Shown in pieces: positions 25,953-37,608 of a stretch of 64,000 bases of DNA. The stretch is from Gigaspora margarita (Eukaryota; Glomeromycota; Glomeromycetes; Diversisporales; Gigasporaceae). Where the stretch lies: the NCBI GenBank assembly GCA_009809945.1, contig WTPW01000514.1:1-64000 (forward strand), written 5' to 3'. Made by a program: the position numbers and the translations under genes. Below the pieces are notes generated by a model. That model was given only the letters and a program-made list of their open reading frames with translations, was not told the origin of the DNA and ran no database searches. Position 1 is the first letter of the stretch; every line of letters begins with the position of its first letter.

Positions 25953-26750
25953 CAAGAATAGAAAACCTACATGAATATAATATTGCATGAATTGAACGAA
26001 AGTGGAAACACTATAGTAAAATCGAATTTTGATTGTATGATCCTGCTTAACAATAATATAATTTTTCAATATGATTGTTGTAATATGAAAATAAGGTTGA
26101 TTTAAAATGAAAAAGGAAGCACTTATTATTCGATCAGATCCAAAAACTGTATAACTCTAAATTGTGTAATCTGAACTATATATAACAAAATCAAAAACTA
26201 CAGTATCTGATTCGAATAAAATTTCATATGATCTGAAACAATATGAAAATTTTCACATTATCTAAATCCAAGATTTCCCAATAATAGAAAACCTACACGA
26301 GTATAACATTTCGTGAAGTGCATGAAAATGAAATGCTTTAATAAATCCAATTTTTTATCATATGATCCTACTGAAAAATGTTATGAGTTTTTTTAATATA
26401 ATTTATTGTTAAAATATGAAAGTAAGTCTGATTAAAGTGAAAGAAAATACTCTTGTCTTAATAATGTAATCTGAATGATATAACCAAATCAAAATTTATC
26501 TGACTCGAATAAAACTTTTAAATAATCCGATCAGTTTTGACTAATAAAAAATAAAATTATCATGATTATCCAATTCAAAAATTTTTCAATAGAAAACCTA
26601 CATAAGTATAATATTGCGCGGATTACGCAAAAGTGATAATAAAATCTACTAAACAATAATATGGTTTTTTAATATGATTGTTATAAAATGAAAATAAATT
26701 TTAAGTCTTATTAAAGCGGAAAAAAAACATTTATCATTTAATCAGTTCAA
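25953..26750. repeat. Diverged tandem repeat, unit about 310 bp
   Basis: A block beginning aatagaaaacctacatgaat recurs at about 25957, 26283 and 26588 (spacing 326 and 305). In each unit it is followed by the same order of landmarks: a gataataaaat/gtaaaatc tract, tatgatcct..aacaat, ttttaatatgatt, a gattaaa..gaaa tract and ctgattcgaataaaa. About two and a half units are present, with many substitutions. Non-coding. Confidence 0.75.
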
Positions 26751-27070
26751 ATTCTTGTATATTCTTACCATCATATCTATATTTACTTATCTTTTCCATT
26801 TCCTTTACCCCTTCTTTTTTCGCCTACCTTTACTACACCTTTCTATCTTTTATTCTCTCACGATGTATCTTTAAATTTATTACCCAAGATTTGTCCTACC
26901 TCACCTAACTATTTACTATGCGAACCTTGTTATTATTGATATTTTAGGCCACGCACAAAGTTGATTTTTGTTTTGCATTACATGGAATCTGAAAACTTGA
27001 ATCGGTCGGTCGGAATTTTTTTTATTTTTTATTATTATATTTTTTTTTTAATTTATTGTAAATTAATAGA

Positions 27071-27233
27071 ATAATACCCTGCCTTACTATTTGTTGTTCA
27101 TGCCTACCTTCATTATAATTTCCCACGAGATCATATCATGACCGGGAATCTTACATGGGAAGATTCCCGGTCACAAATAATCACGTGAAAATTATAATGA
27201 AGATAGGCATGAACAACGTAAGTCAGGGTATTA
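27071..27233. repeat. Hairpin-forming miniature element
   Basis: The arms aataccctg...ttgttcatgcctaccttcattataattt and the inverse ending cagggtatt pair over about 60 nt, with a central gaccgggaatctt/aagattcccggtc stem. Non-coding fold-back element. Confidence 0.75.
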
Positions 27234-27237
27234 CTCA

Positions 27238-27376
27238 TGAATTTCCTGTGAGCTTTAAAAATTACAGCAGAGATTCCCGATGATCATATGATGCAGATGA
27301 CCCTTCGGGCCATCTGTATCCTATGAACATCGGGAATCTCCGCTGTAATTTTTAAACTCCCAGGAAATTAATAATA
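27238..27376. repeat. Second adjacent hairpin-forming element
   Basis: A near-perfect palindrome with outer arms aatttcctgtgagc/ctcccaggaaatt, then aattacagcagagattcccg against its inverse. The centre is gatgacccttcgggccatc. It lies only a few bases after the previous hairpin and shares the gattcccg core, so the two may be related or nested insertions. Confidence 0.75.
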
Positions 27377-27752
27377 CTAATGTTCATATCTAATGTTATG
27401 CAAGGTTAATTTTCATTTTGACCAACAAGGAATCAAAAAAAAATTGAGTCGGCAGTCATATTCTTTCCGGCAGTCCTATCGGACAATTTCGGGAAATTAA
27501 GGTCTCCATTGGGCGGCACCAGATGAGAATAGCGGAAAAAAGTAAATGTCAATAATCGAACAATTGTCACAATTGGAATCTAAACAAAAAAAAAAAAATT
27601 GAAAAAATGGGTCGACGGGTAATGCTTTATCATTCTTTTATGTTGTGATACAAATCACGTGCCAATAGTAATTCTTTATTTGTTGATATTACAGTAATAG
27701 CATAATGTGATTAGAACGATGTTGGGGTTAAGGTTAAAGTGTGTTATGTATA

Positions 27753-27897
27753 GAGATTGGAACCGTCTAAAATTTTTCTTAATTGTTTAATCGTTTAACC
27801 GTTTAACCGTTTAATTTGCCCGGCATAAAATAATTCCGATCCACGATCTGCCCGGAACTATAGAGCAATTTTTAAACGGTTAAACGGTTCCAATCCC
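27753..27897. mobile_element. Miniature element with TA target duplication
   Basis: The termini gagattggaaccgt and acggttccaatccc are inverse with one mismatch and flanked by TA on both sides. Internal tracts repeat gtttaaccgttt in both orientations. Size and TA flanks fit a Tc1/mariner-mobilised non-autonomous element. Confidence 0.7.
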
Positions 27898-27956
27898 TAG
27901 TTATGTAATAAATTTTCCGTGTCCAGTCATATGTTTTAATTAAAGCTAGGGTAGGG

Positions 27957-28403
27957 CAATGTTGTCACTAGATGACTGGAATCCCACTGGACTTCCGGAT
28001 TCTTCCAGAATTCCTGAGAAATCCCACTGGAACGATTTTTCCCATTGGAACGTATTCACCTGATTGGCTAATTTACGTAGATCTATTTTTTCAAATCTTC
28101 AAGATGATCCTTGTTCGCATATCTCATTAGCAAATACTTTTTTAAGGTCTGGTTATGATTTCATTTTAATAATATAGATTGATCAATTTTTACATGACAC
28201 CTAGGTCAACCAGATTGCTCAGATTATTCTGGTTATCTGGCATGATATGCAGATCATGGACATCAAACAGTATAATACAGATAACAAGAAATTATTAGAA
28301 GTAGCCCTGTTTGTGATCCAGAAATGTCCAATTCCATCCAGTTAAGTCCAGTGATCTTCCAGTTCCAGAAATTCTTACTGGAACATTTCAGTGAACAACA
28401 CTG
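27957..28403. repeat. Possible inverted-repeat element with CAGTGTTG-type ends
   Basis: The left end caatgttgtcact and right end agtgaacaacactg are inverse with mismatches, and the arms contain related actggaa/ttccagt units. The terminal sequence resembles the verified element at 38604-38715. I found no target duplication, so the call is tentative. A stretch at 28560-28800 further right is less AT-rich but shows no gene. Confidence 0.4.
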
Positions 28404-29127
28404 GTATAAAGTTAGGCTATGTCTTTTAGTGCCCCTCCTGTCATTTTTATTAATGCCCCGAGATAGGTTTAGACACTCGTTTCTTGCATTTTTTTGTGTT
28501 TTTTTTTCACTTTTTTTGTTATTATTTTTCTTGGGCTGTGTTTGAAGTTCAACTTTTAAATTAATTGCGGGCCCACAAAAAATAAAAAAAAATACAGTAT
28601 ATTTGTACACAAAACATTTAACCGAATTTATAGATAAATTTTGCAAATTTTTATGCGAAATCCGCATACACACTTCAGATTTGGGTTGCAGAAATTTAAT
28701 TTTATTGTGGTCCGCAGATTCCGCAACTCAATTTCAGACACTGGCACAGCATGCCGGAAACAAAAGCGGAAAGTCTACACAGGGACCCTAAAAAAACTTC
28801 GATTAGAAAAACAATAAATCGCATTTATAAAATAACCAACTTTTTTATGAATTGTAGGTTACACGAGAATTTGATTGGCTAGCTATTTTAATACCAATCA
28901 TATTTGCGTATTTAGTGTAACTACACTAACAGGCACTTTTTTTAAGCATAAACATCGAAACATCCCGACAAAATAACAAAATTATGCAATTTAACACGAT
29001 AAAAAAAGCATTTTGTTGATATTGCAATAGAAAACAATATACAAATGTGGAAATTTTCTTAATTATTGGGCAATGTTTCTCAACAATTATCTAATCAAAC
29101 TTTTTTTTAAATCAATTCTACGAATTA

Positions 29128-29301
29128 CACTCTACCCTCATTATAGCGGACCTCGTTAAAGCGGATCCCTCATTATAACGGAGTAATTCTCTAAAACATT
29201 TTAAAATTATCATTATTATGCTATATAATACAATAACGAATATTCATTATAACAGACGGAATTTCCCAGCTCAACAGGTCCGTTATAACGAGGGTAGAGT
29301 G
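29128..29301. mobile_element. Tc1/mariner/pogo-like miniature element
   Basis: The left end cactctaccctcattatagc and right end gttataacgagggtagagtg are inverse copies flanked by TA on both sides. The end sequence is of the type seen in pogo/Tigger-like elements (a ctctacc..ttataacg motif); that link is from general knowledge and not tested. Non-coding, 174 bp. Confidence 0.82.
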
Positions 29302-30060
29302 TAATAGAATTCATATAAAAATTTCCACCGAATTCTATCAAGTAGTTGTTGAGAAATTTTTGTTCAAAGTTTAGAAAATTTCTACAGCTTCCTAATAAAA
29401 TTGTCATGGCAGAAAATTTTTTGATCCTTGAATGAACTTTCTCGACAACTACACATAGAATTCTATGAATTTTTTTTTTTTAAAATAAAATTCTACTAAA
29501 TTATACAATTTATTTTTTATCGAATTCTATCAGATAATGAGAAAGTTTTGTTCAAAGATTAGGAAATTTCTGCCGTGACTATTTTTTTAGGTTTTAGAAA
29601 ATGTTCCAAGTATTGAACGAAAATTTTTCGACAACCATTTAATAGAATTCGATAAATTATTTTAAATGAATTCTACTAATTAGTGGAATTGATTTAAAAA
29701 AATTTTTTTCGAATACTATTGGATAGTTGTCAAGAAATTTTCGTTCAAAGCTTAGAAAAATTTTGTAGTTGTTATTTTCTCATGAGGCGGCAGAAAATTT
29801 CCCAGAATTTGAATGAAAATTTCTCGACAACTATATGATAGATTCGATGAAAAATTTTTTAAATGAATTCTGCTAATTCGTAGAATTGATTCATCGAATC
29901 TATTTGATACTTGTCGAGAAAATTTGTCCAAAATTAAGGAAATTCTACTTCCGTACGTTAAAATCACGTGGTATTCGTTCGTCAAACTCACGTGATATGT
30001 ACGCGTCCGTAGACTTTCCGAGGAGAACCTCCGGACACCTACCATTCACGTGATTTTGCA
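29302..30060. repeat. Array of alternating palindromic units
   Basis: Motifs gaattctat, agttgt(c/t)gagaaattt, ttgttcaaag and agaaaatttct recur in alternating orientation about every 60-75 nt from 29310 to about 29945, forming nested palindromes. Three CACGTG hexamers follow (29966, 29991, 30047); two of them form an inverted pair aaatcacgtg/cacgtgattt. Open frames here are by-products of the array. Confidence 0.65.
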
Positions 30061-30477
30061 AATACCAAATATAAAATCAACCAATCATAAATAACATATA
30101 ATCCTAACACTGGTGTCTGGGGACTTTCCCACAAAAGGCATGCCAAATCACATGACATAGACAGGCAAATCATTTGTTAAAATCAAATACTGTTACTATT
30201 CTGCAATATTATAGTATACACTACTTTGAATATTAAAATATGATATAAAAGAAGAAATCTTTCAGATAATTAATAATAGGCACTGAGTGCTGTGCAGTGT
30301 TGGCATTTGGACTATGTCCAATTAAAATTTTATTTGGATTTGACGAATGGATTAATCCAAATAGCGACCATATTTTCTTTACTGAAATGTTCAGGATATC
30401 TCGGAGCTTCATCCTAATTTAGCCTCATTTTGCTGATTTGGATTAAGTGCCTTATGTTCAATAAAAAAAAAAAAAAA

Positions 30478-32021
30478 AGCAATCCGAAAATGTGTACCAG
30501 ATTGTGCTTCGGACGATCATGTGATAGTCCGGAGCAACATCTGGAAACCAAATTTTTGACATATTACTGACAATAGATATTCACAAAATACATTTATATA
30601 AATGATTAATATCTTTATTAATTTTTTTTTATTATTTATATAGTCGCTATTTCATTAATAATAGTATTTTTGATCACACGATTCTTATTTTTCTTTGTTT
30701 TACTACATATAACTGGATACAATAGCGTATCTTCAAAAGTAATTTTTGCCTTTAACTGAAATGGTTATGACTAGTTGCATGAACGTCTTTTATATTTCTA
30801 AGATTCATTTAACCAATTTAAGACGCTTTTTTTTGACGTTAAGATTCACATGTAAATTCATCTTTAATCCAATATTTACATTTCAAATATAACAATTGGT
30901 TTAAGACAGTTATAATTTTTTTATTATGAATGCTATTTTATGTAATACTGTAATTGTCAAAATAGAATAGGTAAATCATATATAATACAAGTATAAAAAG
31001 TGCGATAAAGAAAAAAATAGCCGCCAAATAGGAAGTGAAATGAGAATCAAAATTTAATAAAATAAAAAGGTTCAACTTTACAATTACTGTTAATCAGTAT
31101 CTTCATTTTTTTTATTATTGATATCAGACCAATATGGTATGGGTGTCAGTGATGGACAGTCACATTTGATGACCATGATGACTTATATGACTTTGTCACC
31201 AATCATTTGTCACTCTAAAAAATTAAGTGACTAGTCACTTAAATAATTATAAACCCAAAATAACTTTTGAAATAGCATGGCATAGCTTTACTATTTTATA
31301 CTCTAATTGTGCTACTAAAATTGTTAGATGAAATATAAATTTAAATTTGATAAATAATCTAATTTTTATTGGCTATTTCAAGTACCATGTGACTAAGTAA
31401 TATAGTGGCCTATATTATTTTATACAGTATTATTTTTATTAACATGTGATTTTGTCACTTCATTTGTGACTAAGTGACTAAGTGTATTGTGACATAATAT
31501 CATATTACTAAATGACTAAGGTCACAAAAAAAAAAAAAAACCAAGTGACATGAATTTTCTCCATCACTGTGGGGTGTAGAATATCTGTTATCACTATATT
31601 TTTAACCTATAATAATACATAGTACGGATTTTAATTGGGTATTTTATACCCTCATGTCATTCATACCAGCATCGCGCGGGTAATACAAACTCCTGGAGAG
31701 GAAATAGCCAACCGGAGAGTGCAAGTTTTGACTATTCCGGATCAGCCCGACGAAGAGTCCGAACACGCGTAAAAGAAAAAAAAAGCGAAAATATGCAAAA
31801 ATTAATGTTTGAATTGACCTTGGTGTACTAATTAAAAATGATGGGAATGAAATTTTACATATAACAATCATAGCCTCTAACGTTAAAGCCCTAACCCTAA
31901 ATTTTTATCTCACGCACTTAGTTTATTTACAAAATCAGTATTACCCGTGCAAATGATTCAGACCATTTAGTTCGATTTTCAATTATCACACGATCAACCT
32001 GGTACACATTTTCGGATTGCT
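30478..32021. mobile_element. Inverted-repeat element, 1.5 kb, with nested insertion
   Basis: The left end agcaatccgaaaatgtgtac and the right end, its exact inverse (gtacacattttcggattgct), form a perfect terminal repeat. The similarity continues inward (gatcatgtgata against tatcacacgatc). Inside lies a nested hAT-like element (31147-31569) and a GC-richer stretch (31640-31790) with a short open frame containing QTPGEEIANRR. No transposase was recognised. Confidence 0.65.
31147..31569. mobile_element. Nested hAT-like miniature element
   Basis: The ends cagtgatgga and tccatcactg are perfect inverses. The flanks atgggtgt and tggggtgt match at 6 of 8 positions, consistent with an aged 8-bp duplication. 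The interior carries many gtgacta/tagtcac units clustered near both ends, the layout expected of subterminal transposase-binding repeats. Confidence 0.7.
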
Positions 32022-32034
32022 AGAATTCAAATAA

Positions 32035-32480
32035 AAAAAAGTTCATCAAATTTGACTTGGTGGTTGTCAAGATATCTTCGCTAAAAGTCTGACACAACTT
32101 CTATTTTGTGATAGATATTTTGAATTTTTAAAATTTGAGCGAAGATATCTAGACAATCACCAAATCAAATTCAATAATCTTTTTTTCTTTGAATTCTATG
32201 GATTTATAGAATCCAAATAAAAAAAAAAGTTCATCGAATTTGACTTAGTGAATATCAAGATATCTTCAAAGTTTGAAAAAAGTTTGACGTAGCTTCTATT
32301 TTGATAGACGATTTGAATTTTCGAACTTTGAGCAAAGATATCTTGACAACCACTAAATCAAATTCAGTAAAATTTTTTTTCTTTGAATCCTTGAATCTAT
32401 AGAATCCATACAAAAAATGCCATCGAATTTGACTTGGTGGTTGTCAGGATATCTTCGCTCAAAATTTGAAAAAAAATTTA
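32035..32480. repeat. Tandem palindromic units, about 180 bp each
   Basis: The block ttcatcaaatttgacttggt...tcaagatatcttcgct recurs at about 32041, 32231 and 32420 in plus orientation. Its inverse (agcgaagatatct...accaaatcaaattc) lies between the copies, so each unit is itself a palindrome. A similar but more diverged sequence occurs at 43600-43660 and 63660-63800. Confidence 0.75.
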
Positions 32481-34460
32481 AAAATTTTGATTTACAGGGG
32501 GGGTACGAATAGCAAATTTGGGGTATGTGCCTATTATTATTGTTATTATTTTAAAAGGTTTGTTGTATTTATTATGTTCGTATCAAGGTATCGATGATTT
32601 GTTTTAAAAGTTTCGAGCATTAACAATAAAATGGCTACTTTTTTGGATCGATAGAAACTTGGTGTGAATTTATAGAATTTATTGTTTATATTTGAACATA
32701 AAGTAATGCTTGAGCGACCTTTATAATGACAAATTTTTGGCGAAAAAAGGTTCACCGCATTGGTAACTCACTTGATTCATCCGATTTCCGACCAATTAAA
32801 AATTTACTTCCGATCTATTGAGTGAGGTGCTTGAGAACACACTAAACACACTAAGCTATCTATTTGTGATATTGAAAAAATTTTTTCGTAAATATTGATT
32901 TGAAATTGGAAATTATCAAATATTTTATAACCAATATAAATTTATATTTTAGATCAAAAACTGCATAAAATCAAAATTTGCTGGTTAAATTGGTTATTAC
33001 GTTTAGAAATAATACTTGTATTTTAGGTTCACTCATTGTCTACATCAGAAAAACTCAAAATCATATGGGGCTATGTAGATTTTAATAAAAATTAAAAATT
33101 TCTAGCCATCCAGTAATCTAATTCAAATAAACTTTTTTTATTTAGTAGAGCTTAATGAGTTTTACAAAATAAAAAAAGGTTAATTTGAATTGAATTACTG
33201 GTTGGCTAGAAATTTTAATATCTATTCTTAAAATCTACATAGTCCATAAGGTCATTTTCAAGGCAAAGACCCATATATTGTCAAATTTTAATAGTTAATG
33301 CTGGTAAAACTTATTATAATTCTGGCCGGCATTACTATTATACATTTGTAACACCTGTAACTAAAGTTGTGTCATAATCTTGCAATACATATATTTATAC
33401 ATAGGTGTAATTTTCATCACGTTATCCATGAAACTAATATCGTGTTCAAATTATATGAAACCTAATTTTACTGAAACTTACCCAAAATTATGTAAAATTA
33501 CGTAAAATTACATCCCTATCTGTAACTTAACCCCCTTCATGTGCCTATTTTTTGTAACCTAAGCTATGTTTCGTGTGAATTATATAAACCAATAAAATTT
33601 AAGAATTCTATGAAATTGCTAGAAATTTTGAAAAAAGTCTCAAATATTTTGGATATGGATCCAAATTTTCCCAAGTAACCCGTGTCCCCCTTTTTTGGGT
33701 TTGTATCACCGGCGCAAATAAGTGTACGCACGGTACCGCCAAATTTTTGCGCCCTATATTGCAAAAATTTTAAGAAATTTGCAATAAAAAAAATTTACAT
33801 TACAAAAAAATATATATTCATATATATTTACATTATAGAGTAGTATTAATGACGCACCTACGATGACTCATGATCTAGTGATTAGAATTGTATTATTTTG
33901 CTACCAATCGATTCATATCGACGAGGATGGTAATTCTAATCACTGGACTACGAGCTATTGCAGGTTCGCCACACAATATCCTTTTTAACTTTATGTAATA
34001 TTCGAACGTTAATATCTCGTGGCCTTGTGATCAGAATTGAACGATTTTATACCATTCGATTCGTCTTGGAGACTAATCAAATGTATATAATCATTAGATT
34101 TGAATCAATGGCTCACGAGTTATAATTGCCTATAGTCAACCTTAATAAAAATGTTAATACTTAAATCTATTTTTATTTACAGTATATCAGATATATTTAA
34201 TTTTGATTTCTACTGAACTACTACTGTAGTAAAATTTGAATAATATAGACATTTTTTTCTATATTTAGTACAATAACCAAGCTGATACCCATGATCAAAA
34301 ATTTTAAAAATCGAAATTTAAAAACGTAGCAAGATAATCATTATTTATCTATGATGTAAAAATGACTTAATGCAATAAATGAATATCAACCCGATATTAT
34401 AAAGAATAAAAGGAATAAAAAGTTGCTTTTAAAAGTTCTTTTTTTCGTTAGATTTCGAGG
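32481..34460. other. Repeat-derived spacer upstream of the transporter gene
   Basis: A fold-back of about 180 bp spans 33065-33245 (ctatgtagatttt...agtaat against its inverse). The end motif gagtgaggtgcttgagaaca at 32818-32842 matches, inverted, the end at 16267-16290. Imperfect palindromes containing tagtgattagaatt/aattctaatcact lie at 33860-34110. No gene is supported. Promoter elements for the gene starting at 34461 were not recognised. Confidence 0.5.
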
Positions 34461-37187
34461 ATGTCACAACAATATTATCATATGCCAGAGCCAATACATT
34501 ACTATCCCCCTCCAACTTCACCTAGTTCTATCCATCCATACACACATACTAATCCAGAAAAAACTTCAAATTATTATAATAATAATAATTATAATAATGA
34601 AACACCATCAAATTACTACAATAATGAAAGACCATTAAATTACTACAATAACAATGAAAGACCATCAAATTACTACTACAATAATAATGAAAGACCACCA
34701 TATGAATCTCAAAATACATCTTACATGCCACCACAAAATGGTTATCCCCCACCTCCCAGTTTTGAGCAAGCTATGAATAGCGGTAGTGATGATAGTAAAT
34801 CTAATACAAGGACCAAATATCAAGACTTATGTAAATTAAAATCATATATATATATATATATCTGATATATTTTTTAATGTTTGATAATAAAATGCTTAAT
34901 CTTTTATTATTACAACAGGGGCTGTAGTTTTATTTACATTAGATTTGCTGGCATTCATTGCTGTATCTGTGATCTCTCTAAGAAATTACGTTATCATACA
35001 ACGTCAAAATCGTACGTCTGTCGAAAATGTAACTTTGAATTGGAGTACTATTTGGATTTTAATGTTTTGTGCTGGAATTGGACTCGTACTAAGCACAGGA
35101 TACTTAATATTAGCACATAAGTACGTGAATTCTTTCTCTTTATACTTTTTATTTTGGATTAATTTATTGATACTTTCATATCTTTTATGCTAAAATTAGA
35201 TTTTCAAAACAATTTATCAAAGTCACATTTTTCCTCTCTATCGTGATGTACTGGTGTTTTACCGTTTATTTCTTTATCGTTAAATATTTTAGCCTTGCTA
35301 TTTTGTTTGCTATTGTCGCTATTTTCTATACATTATATTGGTTTTGGTAAGATTTCATAATCGTTATTTATAATATATATATATATAATACAAATTTACT
35401 ACATACAATATTAAAAATTATTTGAATTTACAAACACAGGTGGAAACCATTGATTCCATTCTCTTCTATCATATTACGGACTATAACCAGTATTATGAAT
35501 AGATATAAAGCAATGATTTTGACAGCTTTTGTGGGATTATTCGTGCATATATTGTATACGATATGGTGGATTTTTACTTTCATTGGTAAATGTTTATAAA
35601 TTCTACGCGTAGATAAATCATGGAAACGAATTGTTCCAATTTTTTATTTTATTTTATTTTTCTAGCGGCATATCAAGTCTGGTACCCAGCCGCATGTAAG
35701 CAAGCAAAGACAACGTCAACAAATTGTCAAACGGGCCAATTTACGGTCATAGTCATATTTTTATTATTTACGTAAGTGTATTTATCTAATAATAAATTTT
35801 ATTTTGTTATTAAGTTGAAATAATTTAAATAATTTTGATACTAATTTATTAGATACTATTGGGTGTCTCAAGTTATCCAAACTTTTATTCATGTTACAAC
35901 TTCTGGCGTATTTGCTTCCTATTACTTTCTTGAAGGAACCCCTCAAGGTGTCCCACCTTCACCTACCTTGGGTAGTGCAAAAAGGGCAGCTACTGCTAGC
36001 TTTGGGAGTATTTGTTTTGGAAGTTTATTAGTTGCCATATTACAAGTTATTCGTCAACTTTTGAGATCTCTAGCTCAAGATGTTGATAATCCCTTAGGTA
36101 ATATATTACGTATATTTTTAATTATTAAAATTTTCTCAAAAGATATTAATAAATTTCATAAATTAGGCGCGTTTTGCGCTGCTTGTGCAGCTGTAATAGT
36201 TGGATATATCGATGCGTTGTTAGTAAGTTATATACAATTTAGATTTTTTTTATTTATGTATTTTTATAATCGGTTATATATTTAAATAAATATTCTATGT
36301 TTAGGAATATTTTAATTTTTACGCGTATACACAAGTTGCAATTTACGGGAAATCATTCTGTGATGCGGTAAATACATTATGAAAATCTATAGTGGCAGTT
36401 GAAACCGAGATATAGAAATGATGATACTAAATAATATTTATTAAATTTATAATCAAATTTTCTGTACATATCAAAGGCAAAGGTAATGATAACTATAAAT
36501 ATGTTGTGGATTATGTTGATGTAGATTATGTTGTGAATAAGATGTTACAAACTTATTTTTTTCCATAAATATTATAGGATACCTGGACTATGATTCAAGA
36601 TCGTGGTGTTGAGGCGGTTATTAATGATAACCTTATAGGCAGCGTCGTTACAATGGGTATTGTATCGTAATACCATGTTATATTTATAATGCATCTCTCT
36701 ATGTGCATTTCGCCGAAACCATAAGGAAAAAGTGACAAGAAGTTGCATTTGAAATTGCATTTTAAGAGAGAACAAGATACATATAGCTCTACATACGAGA
36801 TTAAAAGCGTCTAGCAATTTAGAAAATATTTATGCACTCAGAGAGAGAGCCGTCTGCATGTATAATCGCTTTTTCGTTTGAAATTATCCACTAAATTAAT
36901 TTTTATCCAAAGGTTCATTTCTAGTTGGAATGGTCACCGCTCTATTCGGATATCTTTACACGATCATCTTTCATCCCAGTTTCAATGATGGCGGAGGATT
37001 CACTCCGTTAATAGTATTTCTGGCATTCATTATTGGATTCCAAATGCTATCAATCATTGGATCAGTAATTTTCAGTGGTGCCGCTACAACATTCGTCTGT
37101 TTAGCCGAAGATCCGGATGCGTTGGCTAGAACTAAACCAGATTTATATAATGAGGTAAGTTAAAGAAAAATTCTATAATCTGAATCT

Positions 37188-37220
<33 letters not shown>

Positions 37221-37292
37221 AATTATAATAATTATAAAATTTAATAGGTCGTTAGGACATATCCTGGTTTTGCTCAAGGAATTCGAGCGTAA
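34461..37292 (+). CDS. PNS1: Pns1/choline-transporter-like membrane protein
   Basis: Twelve exons: 34461-34830, 34919-35120, 35200-35346, 35440-35585, 35666-35771, 35853-36097, 36167-36222, 36305-36367, a 6-nt microexon 36477-36482, 36578-36656, 36913-37154 and 37248-37292. All junctions are GT-AG and in phase; 568 residues, close to yeast Pns1. The N-terminal ~110 residues are cytosolic and repetitive (NYYNN/ERP units), ending in GYPPPPSFEQ. About ten hydrophobic spans follow. Family signatures are visible: YYWVSQVIQ, NPLGAFCAACAA, AAKDTW, VNDNLIG-like (INDNLIG) and GVEAV. CTL/Pns1 proteins are plasma-membrane transporters; choline transport is shown for animal members, while the yeast substrate is uncertain. 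Convergent with the next gene, 316 bp between stops. Confidence 0.95.
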
Positions 37293-37608
37293 CTCCTTGT
37301 ATAAATTTTATCAGATAGGGATCCATAGAATTTCTTGAAGTCTATTTATGCGCAACATTGATATTAAGTTGAATGGGCCGAAAATAGCAAAATTCAATAT
37401 TGTGCACATTTCAACTTAAGGGTCAATATAAATGGCTGATTTTAAATTTTATAAAATCTCAAATTTATTCAGCTTCATATTGGGTAAATGGCTTTTATAG
37501 AGTGAACTTATTTTTCCGAAGCTTTTCTGCTGATTAATTTAAAAATATTCAACAAATAAATTAAATAATATAATGAGGATAAATAAAACGTACTAACATC
37601 TTATTTTC

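Noticed and set aside
29752..30045. 97-codon minus-strand frame
   Set aside because: Lies inside the alternating palindromic array and is a by-product of the repeats.
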